Of a DNA stretch of 64,000 bases, positions 49,013 to 57,590 are shown one piece after another (position 1 is the first letter of the stretch; each line of letters begins with the position of its first letter). The notes under the pieces are model-generated. The model was not told the origin of the DNA. It was given only the letters and a program-made list of their open reading frames with translations, and did no database searches. A program made the translations under genes and the position numbers. Origin of the DNA: Oscillospiraceae bacterium (lineage in GTDB: Bacteria > Bacillota > Clostridia > Oscillospirales > Ruminococcaceae); NCBI GenBank assembly GCA_020054675.1, contig JAIHAL010000009.1:1-64000 (forward strand), in the 5' to 3' direction.

Positions 49013-50521
49013 ATGGCTAAAAAAGTTGCGGTTCCGTCTGAGGGAAAGCCTTTTAAAAACAATGCGGCTTATTGTGTCGGAACCGGAAGAATGGGGCTTG
49101 CTCTTCAAAAAGAATATTTAGAGCATTTGGAAGTGGTGCAAAAAGCAATACATTTCCGCTACATACGCGGGCATGGATTGTTCTGCGATGATGTGGGAAT
49201 TTACCGTGAAGAAGAAATGGACGGAAAGACTTATACATTTTACAATTTTACTTATTTGGACCGGATAATTGATTCTTATCTTGAAAACGGGATAAGGCCT
49301 TTTTTGGAGCTTGGCTTCATGCCTGAAAAATTAAAAACCGGTGAGCAAACGGTGTTTTATTGGAAAGGGAACGTGACTCCTCCGTCATCATATGAAAAAT
49401 GGGCGGACCTCATTTTTGCAACGATAAGGCATTTAATTGACAGGTATGGCGAAGAAGAAGTTGCTATCTGGCCTGTTGAGGTATGGAACGAGCCGAATAT
49501 TCCGTTTTGGGCTGGAAGCATGGAAGAATACTTTAAGCTTTATGATTATTCTGCAAAAGCCGTTAAAAAAGCTTGCCCAAAAATGAAAGTCGGAGGTCCG
49601 GCGATATGCGGCGTTGAAACCGAAAAATGGCTCAGGGGATTTTTTGAACATTGTGTAAATAACGATTCGCCCCTTGATTTTATAACCCGCCATTGCTATA
49701 CCGGAAGTCCTACTACAAAACGTGGGCATTATATTTATCATACGTTTGCCGAACCCACCCGCATGATAGAGGAATTAAAGGAAACCAGAAGCATAATGGC
49801 CGATTATCCGAAAATTGCTGATATGCCTTTGCATATAACTGAATTCAACAGCTCTTATGTTCCCATTTGTCCGGTGCATGATACTGTTTTTAATGCCGCT
49901 TATATTGCGCGCATACTCAGCGAGGCCGGAGAATATGCGGATTCCTATTCTTATTGGACATTCAGCGATGTTTTTGAGGAAATGGATGTGCCTAAATCCG
50001 TTTTCCATGGAGGGTTTGGGCTGGTTGCAATGAATTCCATTAAAAAGCCGACTTTTTATGCTTTTGAATTTTTTTCAAAAGCCGGCGATGAGCTGTTATA
50101 CCGTGATGAACATTTAATTGCAACTAAAAAAGGAAACAAGTATGTTATCATCGGCTGGAACTGGCATGATACGCATAGCGGAAAAGCTCCGTCTGAGGAA
50201 AATTACGAGCTTTCATTGCCATCCCTTGGCGAAAGGGCGATAATGGTAAAAAAAGAGGTAAGTGAACTCCACGCAAATCCGCTTCAGGCATGGAGCAATC
50301 TTGGCAAGCCGAGGAGCCTTAATAAGGAGCAGATAGAAATACTTAAAGCATCGGCTGAGCCCCTTCAAACCACCGAGGCCCTGCATGAAACAAACGGCAT
50401 TTATGAAGTTAGCCTTGATATCCCTTCCAATTGCCTGTGCATGCTTGAAATCATGCCGGTAAAAGATGAAACAGATACTTATCTGGGCTTTGATTTGAAT
50501 GAATTTTACGGCATGAAATAA
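49013..50521 (+). CDS. GH39 beta-xylosidase
   Basis: 502 residues, no signal peptide. Removes xylose from the non-reducing end of xylo-oligosaccharides. The TIM barrel has acid/base Glu160 in VWNEPN and nucleophile Glu277 in ITEFNSS. Both numbers equal those of the well-studied Thermoanaerobacterium GH39 xylosidase, so the enzyme is complete. AGGGGG precedes the ATG at 49013. It acts on the products of the importer encoded before it and together with the GH8 enzyme encoded next. Confidence 0.95.
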   Translation: MAKKVAVPSEGKPFKNNAAYCVGTGRMGLALQKEYLEHLEVVQKAIHFRYIRGHGLFCDDVGIYREEEMDGKTYTFYNFTYLDRIIDSYLENGIRPFLELGFMPEKLKTGEQTVFYWKGNVTPPSSYEKWADLIFATIRHLIDRYGEEEVAIWPVEVWNEPNIPFWAGSMEEYFKLYDYSAKAVKKACPKMKVGGPAICGVETEKWLRGFFEHCVNNDSPLDFITRHCYTGSPTTKRGHYIYHTFAEPTRMIEELKETRSIMADYPKIADMPLHITEFNSSYVPICPVHDTVFNAAYIARILSEAGEYADSYSYWTFSDVFEEMDVPKSVFHGGFGLVAMNSIKKPTFYAFEFFSKAGDELLYRDEHLIATKKGNKYVIIGWNWHDTHSGKAPSEENYELSLPSLGERAIMVKKEVSELHANPLQAWSNLGKPRSLNKEQIEILKASAEPLQTTEALHETNGIYEVSLDIPSNCLCMLEIMPVKDETDTYLGFDLNEFYGMK

Positions 50522-50540
50522 ATTTTTATGGAGAATAAAC

Positions 50541-51662
50541 ATGAATGCCTTTAAAACAGGAAAATATACAAATTTATTTTTGGAATGCGGCTATTCGGAA
50601 AGTGAAATAAATGAGAGAATAAAGAAAATATGGGATACCATGTTTTTTGGCAGCGATGATGAGCGTATTTACCATGAAACAGGGGATATGGGCTACATAG
50701 TTGATACCGGAAACTTTGATGTCCGTACAGAGGGTATGTCCTACGGCATGATGATGAGCGTCCAGCTTGACCAAAAGGATGTTTTTGACAGGCTCTGGAA
50801 ATGGACAAAGACCTATATGTGGATGGATAAGGGCGACAATAGGGGATATTTTGCTTGGTCTGTTTCTCCGGAAGGAATAAAAAATTCTTATGGCCCTGCT
50901 CCGGACGGCGAAGAATATTTTGCTATGGCGCTTTTCTTTGCCTCCGCAAGATGGGGCGACGGTGAGGGAATTTTCAATTATTCGCGTGAAGCAAGGGATA
51001 TCCTTCATGAATGTGTTCATAAGGGCGAGGATGGCAGAGGATTTTCTATGTGGAATCCCCAAAACAAACTTATAAAATTTATTCCTAACTGTGAATTTTC
51101 CGACCCATCCTATCATCTGCCGCATTTTTATGAGCTTTTTTCTCTTTTGGCGGATGAAAAAGACAGGGCTTTTTGGAAAGAAGCCGCAAAAGCAAGCAGG
51201 GAATATCTGAAAAAAGCCTGCCATCCTGTGACGGGGCTTGCAGCCGAATATGCCGAATATGATGGGACTCCAAGGATGCAGGAAGGCCATGGATTCTTTT
51301 ACAGCGACGCCTATCGTGTGGCGGCAAATATAGGGCTTGACTGGGAATGGTTCGGAGCGGACGAATGGGAATGTGAATGTGCAGGCAAAATACAGGATTT
51401 TTTTGCCGCTAAAACCGGCGGTGAAGAAAATTTCATATTTAAGGTTGACGGAACAAAAATTGAGGAAAAGGTTCTGCATCCGGTTGGCCTGCTTGCAACC
51501 AATGCCCAGACATCTCTTGCTTCAAACAGCATCCATAAGATGGATTTTGTAAAAAGACTTTGGGAAACTCCTTTGCGCAGCGGAGAAAGAAGATATTACG
51601 ACAATTGCCTTTACCTTTTTGCCTTTTTGGCGCTTAGCGGCAATTACAGGATATATATTTAA
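50541..51662 (+). CDS. GH8 reducing-end xylose-releasing exo-oligoxylanase
   Basis: 373 residues, no signal peptide, so cytoplasmic. The GH8 catalytic motif NFDVRTEGMSYGMM holds the acid Glu64, and FSDPSYHLPHFYELF the second acidic region. Length and sequence pattern match the Rex subgroup rather than secreted GH8 endoglucanases or chitosanases. Rex enzymes cut xylose from the reducing end, so with GH39 the oligomers are trimmed from both ends. It begins 20 nt after the GH39 gene and ends at a strong terminator. Confidence 0.93.
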   Translation: MNAFKTGKYTNLFLECGYSESEINERIKKIWDTMFFGSDDERIYHETGDMGYIVDTGNFDVRTEGMSYGMMMSVQLDQKDVFDRLWKWTKTYMWMDKGDNRGYFAWSVSPEGIKNSYGPAPDGEEYFAMALFFASARWGDGEGIFNYSREARDILHECVHKGEDGRGFSMWNPQNKLIKFIPNCEFSDPSYHLPHFYELFSLLADEKDRAFWKEAAKASREYLKKACHPVTGLAAEYAEYDGTPRMQEGHGFFYSDAYRVAANIGLDWEWFGADEWECECAGKIQDFFAAKTGGEENFIFKVDGTKIEEKVLHPVGLLATNAQTSLASNSIHKMDFVKRLWETPLRSGERRYYDNCLYLFAFLALSGNYRIYI

Positions 51663-51687
51663 TATTATAAAAATTCATGATTTTATT

Positions 51688-51725
51688 AAAAAGCCTCCCT
51701 TTGGCAAAACAAAGGGAGGCTTTTT
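51688..51725 (+). terminator. Terminator of the xylo-oligosaccharide operon
   Basis: AAAAAGCCTCCCTTT / AAAGGGAGGCTTTTT stem with a short loop, ending in TTTTT. Confidence 0.95.
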
Positions 51726-51770
51726 AAGGCATTATTTTAAACATTCTTTAATATAATTCAAAAGGAACCA

Positions 51771-51799
51771 TTGACAACTGTCGAATTTTCAGTTAAGAT
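51771..51799 (+). promoter_or_regulatory. Promoter of the small membrane protein gene
   Basis: TTGACA (51771-51776), 17 nt, TAAGAT (51794-51799), 50 nt before the ATG. Confidence 0.75.
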
Positions 51800-51849
51800 A
51801 AATTTATGGGGAAAGCATTTTATTTAAATTATTGAAAGGGGCATTTTGT

Positions 51850-52179
51850 ATGGATGAACAGCAATTCTATTCTCCCGAGGACATTGAAAAAAGCAAGGTC
51901 GTTTCTGCACTCGCGTATCTTGGAATTTTATTTTTCCTGCCTTTGGTGGCATATCCGGAATCCCAGTTTGGAAGGTTTCACGCAAATCAGGGACTTTTAT
52001 TGTTGATATTTTCCGCGGCAGGGAATATAATCCTCGGCATAATTCCCGTAATAGGCTGGATTCTTCTCCCGTTTTTTGGGATAGCCGTTTTGGTTTATTT
52101 CATTTTGGGACTTGTCAATGCCCTTAACGGCCAGGCAAAGGAACTTCCTTTAATAGGCAAAATAAGAATAATAAAATAG
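51850..52179 (+). CDS. Small DUF4870/Tic20-like membrane protein
   Basis: 109 residues. After EDIEKSKVVSALAYLGILFFLPL come QFGRFHANQGLLLLIF and IIPVIGWILLPFFGIAVLVYF, giving three to four membrane helices. This pattern (F-H-x-x-Q-x between helices) fits DUF4870 proteins, whose function is unknown. AAAGGGG lies 8 nt before the ATG at 51850. It is monocistronic, with its own promoter and terminator. Confidence 0.8.
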   Translation: MDEQQFYSPEDIEKSKVVSALAYLGILFFLPLVAYPESQFGRFHANQGLLLLIFSAAGNIILGIIPVIGWILLPFFGIAVLVYFILGLVNALNGQAKELPLIGKIRIIK

Positions 52180-52184
52180 TACAT

Positions 52185-52217
52185 AAAAAACGGACCTTTT
52201 AAAGGCCCGTTTTTTTA
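52185..52217. terminator. Bidirectional terminator
   Basis: An A-run, CGG(A)CCTTTT/AAAGG(C)CCG and a T-run between converging genes ending at 52179 and 52221. Confidence 0.8.
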
Positions 52218-52220
52218 TTA

Positions 52221-52565
52221 TTAAAAGTCGGATTTGTTTTCTTCGCCGCCGTTTGGGTATGTGTCAGGGTCTTCAATAGGTTCTTCATAAGAATCAAGAC
52301 CTTCGTCTTCTTCAAAATCCACAGCTTCAGAAGGCTCGTCGGAGGTTTCTCCGGGAACTTCTTCAATATCTTCATCGCCGTTCATTTCATCGCAGCCGTC
52401 GCATCCTTCGCAATCGCCGTCGCAATCTTCAAAGAACTTATCATCATCATAATCGTATTCATACTTGTTGCCTTCATCGCGTTTTTTCATGGCAAAAATA
52501 GCGGCAGCAGCTCCGGCAGCGGCGGAAACAAGCGCAACTAAGAACATTCCAAAACCTTTTTTCAT
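52221..52565 (-). CDS. Small membrane-anchored acidic protein, unknown function
   Basis: 114 residues. One N-terminal helix (about 4-26, AGAAAAIFA) is followed by a short basic stretch (KKRDE) and an extremely acidic tail with a Cys-rich block, CDGDCEGCDGCDEMNGDED. The acidic tail should lie in the cytoplasm by the positive-inside rule. The four Cys among Asp and Glu could bind metal, but this is speculation. No family was recognised. The ATG at 52565 follows GGAG by 10 nt; an in-frame TTG at 52571 is an alternative. Confidence 0.75.
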   Translation of the reverse strand: MKKGFGMFLVALVSAAAGAAAAIFAMKKRDEGNKYEYDYDDDKFFEDCDGDCEGCDGCDEMNGDEDIEEVPGETSDEPSEAVDFEEDEGLDSYEEPIEDPDTYPNGGEENKSDF

Positions 52566-52677
52566 TTTCAATCACTCCTGCTATATTAAAATTAAAACTG
52601 ATTTCTACCAAAATTATATCATAACGTTATGCAGATTACAAGGATTTTCCTAAAAAAATCTGTTATTTTGCCGCATT

Positions 52678-53397
52678 TTAAATATCTCCCGCAATGTTCA
52701 TTATTACAGCGGCGGCGGCAATGGGAGCCGTTTCGCAGCGCAAAATTCTTTTTCCGAGTCCGACGGGGATTATTCCTTTCTTTTTTGCAAGCTCTATTTC
52801 ATCTTCTTCAAATCCGCCCTCGCTTCCAACCATAATGGAAATGCTTTTGCCGGGGAGGATTCCCACATTTTGCAGCCTTTCTCCTCCCTTTTCATAGCAT
52901 ATCAGCGCAATGTCGGAAGTTTTCATTTCTTCAAGTGCCTTTTTAAAGCTTATTATTCCGCAAATTTCGGGAATAATTCCTCTGCCGGATTGTTTTGCGG
53001 CTTCAAGGGAAATTTTTGAGTATCGTTCAAGCTTTTTGGCAAAACTTTTTTCATCGGGACGTGAAACGCATCGTGCGCTTATTACGGGAACGATTTTGCA
53101 AACTCCAAGCTCCACGCTTTTTTGAATAATCGTTTCAAATTTGTCCGCTTTCGGAAAAGCCTGAAAAATCGTAAGATTTACGCATGGTTCCGAAAGGCAG
53201 GGCTCTTTTTTTATTGTGCGGCAAACAACGGAATTATCCGGAAAGCTTTCTATCACACAAGTATAATCATACCCTTTTTTGTCGCAGATTATTATTTCGT
53301 CACCTTTTTTCATTCTAAGCGAGCGTGAAATGTGAAAAGCGTCGTCGCCGGAAATGATTATTGTTTCCCCTATTTCATCAGCAAAAAAACGCGGCAT
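52678..53397 (-). CDS. rsmE: 16S rRNA (uracil1498-N3)-methyltransferase
   Basis: 239 residues, SPOUT family. Methylates U1498 of 16S rRNA. The N-terminal PUA-like part (MPRFFADEIGETIIISGDDAFHISRSLRMK, here cited only in part) and the knot with KADKFETIIQKSVELGV, ISMVGSEGGFEEDEIE-like residues and LGKRILRCETAPIAA are characteristic. The ATG at 53397 starts at MPRFFA, after GGGGG; longer upstream reading is not supported. It follows no prmA or dnaJ here, unlike its common setting in Firmicutes. Confidence 0.95.
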   Translation of the reverse strand: MPRFFADEIGETIIISGDDAFHISRSLRMKKGDEIIICDKKGYDYTCVIESFPDNSVVCRTIKKEPCLSEPCVNLTIFQAFPKADKFETIIQKSVELGVCKIVPVISARCVSRPDEKSFAKKLERYSKISLEAAKQSGRGIIPEICGIISFKKALEEMKTSDIALICYEKGGERLQNVGILPGKSISIMVGSEGGFEEDEIELAKKKGIIPVGLGKRILRCETAPIAAAAVIMNIAGDI

Positions 53398-53455
53398 ATT
53401 TACCCCCGAAAAGCAAGATGGATAAATTATATCATGTGCGCAGTCAAAAATCAAT

Positions 53456-54442
53456 TCATGCTGTATTTGAACTTTGCGGAGTGCCTTGTGAATTGTACAG
53501 CTTTTTAAAATCCGTGGGAGTATAGTGTTTTACGCTTTTGAAAACCCTGTTGAAAGTGGATATGCTTGAAAAGCCGCACATCATTGCTATGTCGGTGATT
53601 GGCAGCGATGTGTCAAGCAGCATGGTTTCCGCCGCTCTTATCCTGCGCTTGTTGAGGTATTCGGGGAAAGAAGAATTGGTCACCTGCTTGAATATCCTTG
53701 AAAAATGAAATTTTGAAAAACCTGCCGCATCGGCAAGCTCTTCAAGGGTCAAATCATTCATATAATTTTTGTCTATGTAATCAAAAATCGAGTGGAATTT
53801 TTCAATGTATTTATTTTGCTTTAAAGGTGCGGCTTCCGGGAAAAGTATGGAGGAATCCATATATTTTTTGTTGGCAAGAATAAAAAACCGCATCAGCAAA
53901 GAATATATTGAAATTTCCCAAAGAGGAGCGTTTTCTATATATTCATTTAAAATAGTTAAAAGTATGTTTTTGGCTTTTTCATATATTTCCGGAGCGTTTT
54001 CGGCAGTAATAAGAGTTGGATTTGAAAGCGGGCCCCATAATCCCGAAAAACCTTTTATGCTGCTGATTACGGTATAATCAAAGACAATTATGAGCCTCAT
54101 TCCGGATGGAGGAGCCAAGAGTTCGTGGAGTTCCCCCGGCGGGATAATCATTATGTCGCCTTCTTTCAAAACGAAGCTTTCATGCGTCAAGTTGACATAG
54201 TATTCATTGTCGAGCGGCATGATTATTTCCACAGACGGGTGCCAATGTGTTTCGAAGCCTGCTTTTTCGATATTTATCCAGCAAAGTACGGCAGAATCTT
54301 CCGGGTACCAAACTTTTTCACAGCCGCCGGAACTATTCCGCGTAAAGCGACTGTTTTTTCTTATTATTGCACTGATAGCGCGGTCTATGGGCGGAAATTC
54401 ATTTTGACTTTCAAAACAGTCTTTAATGTTCAAATCAATCAT
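53456..54442 (-). CDS. AraC-family regulator with cupin sensor
   Basis: 328 residues. The N-terminal cupin domain (about 45-170) includes HWHPSVEIIMPLDNEYYVNL and EGDIMIIPPGELHEL, the usual sugar-binding form. Two C-terminal helix-turn-helix motifs (about 220-320) contain LTLEELADAAGFSKFHFSRIFK and ITDIAMMCGFSSISTFNRVFK. AAGGAGG lies 7 nt before the ATG. It is divergent from the operon at 54690, and a 21-bp-spaced direct repeat lies in between. It probably activates that operon, and perhaps the GH43 gene at 779-2377, which has the same repeat. Confidence 0.93.
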   Translation of the reverse strand: MIDLNIKDCFESQNEFPPIDRAISAIIRKNSRFTRNSSGGCEKVWYPEDSAVLCWINIEKAGFETHWHPSVEIIMPLDNEYYVNLTHESFVLKEGDIMIIPPGELHELLAPPSGMRLIIVFDYTVISSIKGFSGLWGPLSNPTLITAENAPEIYEKAKNILLTILNEYIENAPLWEISIYSLLMRFFILANKKYMDSSILFPEAAPLKQNKYIEKFHSIFDYIDKNYMNDLTLEELADAAGFSKFHFSRIFKQVTNSSFPEYLNKRRIRAAETMLLDTSLPITDIAMMCGFSSISTFNRVFKSVKHYTPTDFKKLYNSQGTPQSSNTA

Positions 54443-54529
54443 AAACACGCCTCCTTTTAGCAGTGAATACTGATAAGCGGTTATTTTGCACAAATTGGAA
54501 AAACTAATCTCATAGAATACTACATATAG

Positions 54530-54558
54530 ATTATATACAAAAAACATCATAAGGTCAA
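54530..54558 (-). promoter_or_regulatory. Promoter of the AraC-family gene
   Basis: On the minus strand, TTGACC (54553-54558), 17 nt, TATAAT (54530-54535). It gives an untranslated leader of ~80 nt. Confidence 0.75.
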
Positions 54559-54576
54559 TTATCTTTTGGAAAAAAC

Positions 54577-54639
54577 AGCAATAAATGATAAAAACAAAGC
54601 AATGGATGATAGGCGGATTTTGTTAATGGGTTATATAAT
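54577..54639 (+). promoter_or_regulatory. AraC-type tandem site and -10 box of the tethered binding-protein operon
   Basis: AGCAATAAATGATA (54577-54590) and AGCAATGGATGATA (54598-54611) are direct repeats with a 21-bp offset, two helical turns. A TATAAT (54634-54639) starts 22 nt after the second repeat, and there is no recognisable -35 box. This is the layout of an AraC-dependent promoter in which the activator replaces the -35 contact. The divergent AraC gene is the likely source. Confidence 0.7.
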
Positions 54640-54689
54640 ATTTGATATCAAAGGGAAAATATGTACAGATTCAACAAAGAGGTGGGATA

Positions 54690-57578
54690 ATGATTAAACC
54701 CGTAACCAAAAAATATATTGCCGGAGCGGCGGCCATTGTCGTGGCGGCAAGCGCGCTTTTAGTTTTTTTGAACAGAGGGCCTGACAATTACCGCGATAAA
54801 TATGAAGGCGTTGATTTGAGCGATTCCGGAGACCTTGGGCGTGATGATACTTATGAAAAGTATTTGGAAAAGCATTCTAAGGACGGCTATCCTGACAAGG
54901 ATGTGGAAATTTCATACAAAAACTTGAAAGAATCCGATGGGGTAAAGGTGCTTTCGGAGTATGAAGGGCAAAAAAATATTGTTCTTGCCGATGAAGGTTC
55001 TCTTGCCGAGTGGGAGTTTGACGTTGAAAAAACGGGAATGTATGAGATTTACATGGAGTATTATCCTGTAAAGTCAAGAGGCGTTGACATTGAAAGAAAA
55101 TTGTACATAAATAATGAAATCCCGTTTTTTGGCGCGGACTCATTGACTTTTTCAAGGCTTTGGACCGATAAGAGCGCTCCTGCAAAAGATAACCGCGGGA
55201 ATGAGCTCCGTCCGACCCAAATTGAAAATGCTTCTTGGACGGGAGCATACTTTAAAGACCACACAGGGTATTATTCCGAGCCGTATTTGTTTTATTTTCA
55301 AAAAGGCAAGAATAAAATCGGGCTTAAAGCGGTAAATGAACCTGTGGCGATAAAATCACTTTCCCTTAAAGCTGTCAAGGAAGAGCCAAGCTATGATGAG
55401 TATATTGCGGCATCGCCTAAAATAGAACAAGCTGATGCGGCAAAGAATTTTAAAGATGTAATCCAAGGCGAGGCTTCGACACTTCGTTCATCGCCGTCGC
55501 TTTATGCAACCTATGACAGGTCTTCTTCAAAGACAGAGCCGTACAGCGCTTCAAAAATACGGCTTAATATGATGGGCGGGTATGCTTGGCGTGTGCCGGG
55601 GCAATGGATTGAATGGAAAATTTCGGTGCCGGAGGACGGATATTATTCAATTTATGTAAAGGGAAGACAAAATTACAACCGTGGGTTTGTATCAAACAGA
55701 ATACTTTATATTGACGGCGAAATACCGTTTAAAGAGGCAAAGCAAATAAGCTTTAAATATGAAAATGAATGGAAATCAGTAACATTGAAGGACAGCAGCG
55801 GAAACCCCTGCAAGTTTTACATGACAAAAGGCGAGCATACGGTAAGGCTTGAAGTTTCCCTGGGCGATATGGGCAATATTTTAAATGAAATGGAGGACAG
55901 CATTTACAGGCTGAATTCCATGTACAGAAAAATACTTGTGCTTACAGGCACCAATCCTGACCAGTACAGGGATTATAAGATTGAGAAAGTTTATCCTGAT
56001 GTTGTAACTCAAATGGGGCTTGAAAGCAAGCGCCTTTATAAAATTGTTGACGAACTTGTGGCATATTCCGGCCAAAAGGGCAGCCAGGTCGGCGCTTTGC
56101 AAACCCTTGCGCTTCAGCTTGAAAGGTTTGCGGAGCATCCCGAAAAAATACCGGTATCGCTTACAAGTTTTAGGGACAACATAAGCTCGCTTGGAACGCT
56201 TATACTTTCTTTAAGCGAATCTCCGCTTGATATTGATTCCATAACTGTTGTCGGTGAAAACCAAAAGCCTGATAATGTCAGCGAAACATTTATTGACAAG
56301 GCCGGTCATGAAATCCGTTCGTTCTTTATGTCGTTCTTTGGAAATTATAATACGCTTGGCAATGTTTATTCCGGCGATGATGTTTTGAACGTATGGCTTT
56401 TGTCTGGGCGCGACCAAGGGTCGGTGCTTAAAAACATGATTGATAATGACTTTACATCGCAAAGCGGAATCAAGGTTAATTTAAAGCTTGTGGATGCGGC
56501 AACGCTTTTGAATGCAGTTATAGCCGGCAAAGGGCCTGATGTCGCTCTTTCGGTTGGGCAGGGCGAGCCTGTGAACTATGCTTTGCGCGGTGCTGCCGAG
56601 GATTTGACGCAGTTTGAAGACTATGAGGAAGTTTTCAAGAATTTTTATCCGAGCGCCTATGAGCCTTACCGGTTCAATGGAGGAATATACGCCGTTCCTG
56701 AAACTCAGACTTATGACGTTATGTTTTACAGAAAGGATATCCTTGACGAACTTGGAGTAAAAGTGCCTCAAACTTGGCAGGAGCTTATAGAAATTCTTCC
56801 GGTTATACAGCAAAACAACATGACGATTGCCATGCCGTCGGTTGAAAAAAGCGATTTGACTGGAATTTATTCAATGCTTTATCAAAACGGCGGAAGCCTT
56901 TATGATGAAAGCCACAAAAAGACGCTTATTGACAGCGAAAGCGGAGTAAAAGCATTCCAGACATACACTAAATTTTTTACAAACTATGGGCTTCCTGTGG
57001 TTTATGATTTTGTAAACAGGTTCCGTTCAGGGGAAATGCCGTTAGGAATTCAGGATTACAGCACTTATAATACCCTTGTGGTTTTTGCGCCTGAAATCAG
57101 AGGGCTTTGGGATTTCACATTGGTTCCCGGAACATTGAAGAGTGACGGAACAATCGACCGTTCCTGCCCATCCGGAGGAATATGTTCATTGATGCTTAAA
57201 CAAAGCGATGAAGCAAAGAAGAAATCAAGCTGGGAATTCCTTAAATGGTGGGCAAAAACTGATACCCAAGTTAATTTCGGCAGGGAAATGGAAAGCGTTC
57301 TTGGCTCTTCGGCAAGATATGCCGCGGCAAACCGCGAGGCCTTTGAACAGCTCTCATGGTCGCATGAGCAAATAGAAGCTTTAAAGGAACAGCGTGAGTG
57401 CACAATAGGCATTCCGGAAATAGCCGGCGGATATTATACTTCGCGCCATGTTTCCAATGCGGTGCGCAAAATCGTAAACCAGCACGAGGACCCGCGCGAG
57501 GCTGTTTTGGATTATGCAATAACCATAAACAAAGAAATTGAAAAGAAGCGTATTGAGTTCGGGCTGGATACGAAATAA
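54690..57578 (+). CDS. Membrane-tethered solute-binding protein with two N-terminal carbohydrate-binding-like modules
   Basis: 962 residues, about twice the usual binding protein. One N-terminal membrane helix (about 9-27) with no lipobox. Two beta-sandwich modules of CBM6/CBM35 style follow, at about 85-245 (EWEFDVEKTGMYEIYMEYYP, KLYINNEIPF) and 265-405 (WIEWKISVPEDGYYSIYVKG, RILYIDGEIPF). A helical spacer (405-540) leads to a family 1 binding-protein domain (about 575-940) with GKGPDVALSVGQGEPVNYAL, YAVPETQTYDVMFYRKDIL and FRSGEMPLGIQDYSTYN. It would capture a polysaccharide and pass oligomers to the two permeases encoded next. GAGGTGGG precedes the ATG. The glycan is unknown; the AraC-linked repeat shared with the GH43 gene hints at arabinoxylan. 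Confidence 0.88.
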   Translation: MIKPVTKKYIAGAAAIVVAASALLVFLNRGPDNYRDKYEGVDLSDSGDLGRDDTYEKYLEKHSKDGYPDKDVEISYKNLKESDGVKVLSEYEGQKNIVLADEGSLAEWEFDVEKTGMYEIYMEYYPVKSRGVDIERKLYINNEIPFFGADSLTFSRLWTDKSAPAKDNRGNELRPTQIENASWTGAYFKDHTGYYSEPYLFYFQKGKNKIGLKAVNEPVAIKSLSLKAVKEEPSYDEYIAASPKIEQADAAKNFKDVIQGEASTLRSSPSLYATYDRSSSKTEPYSASKIRLNMMGGYAWRVPGQWIEWKISVPEDGYYSIYVKGRQNYNRGFVSNRILYIDGEIPFKEAKQISFKYENEWKSVTLKDSSGNPCKFYMTKGEHTVRLEVSLGDMGNILNEMEDSIYRLNSMYRKILVLTGTNPDQYRDYKIEKVYPDVVTQMGLESKRLYKIVDELVAYSGQKGSQVGALQTLALQLERFAEHPEKIPVSLTSFRDNISSLGTLILSLSESPLDIDSITVVGENQKPDNVSETFIDKAGHEIRSFFMSFFGNYNTLGNVYSGDDVLNVWLLSGRDQGSVLKNMIDNDFTSQSGIKVNLKLVDAATLLNAVIAGKGPDVALSVGQGEPVNYALRGAAEDLTQFEDYEEVFKNFYPSAYEPYRFNGGIYAVPETQTYDVMFYRKDILDELGVKVPQTWQELIEILPVIQQNNMTIAMPSVEKSDLTGIYSMLYQNGGSLYDESHKKTLIDSESGVKAFQTYTKFFTNYGLPVVYDFVNRFRSGEMPLGIQDYSTYNTLVVFAPEIRGLWDFTLVPGTLKSDGTIDRSCPSGGICSLMLKQSDEAKKKSSWEFLKWWAKTDTQVNFGREMESVLGSSARYAAANREAFEQLSWSHEQIEALKEQRECTIGIPEIAGGYYTSRHVSNAVRKIVNQHEDPREAVLDYAITINKEIEKKRIEFGLDTK

Positions 57579-57590
57579 GGGGGATTTACT

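Noticed and set aside
54466..54486. cre-like TAAGCGGTTATT in the leader of the AraC-family gene
   Set aside because: Four of the fixed cre positions mismatch.
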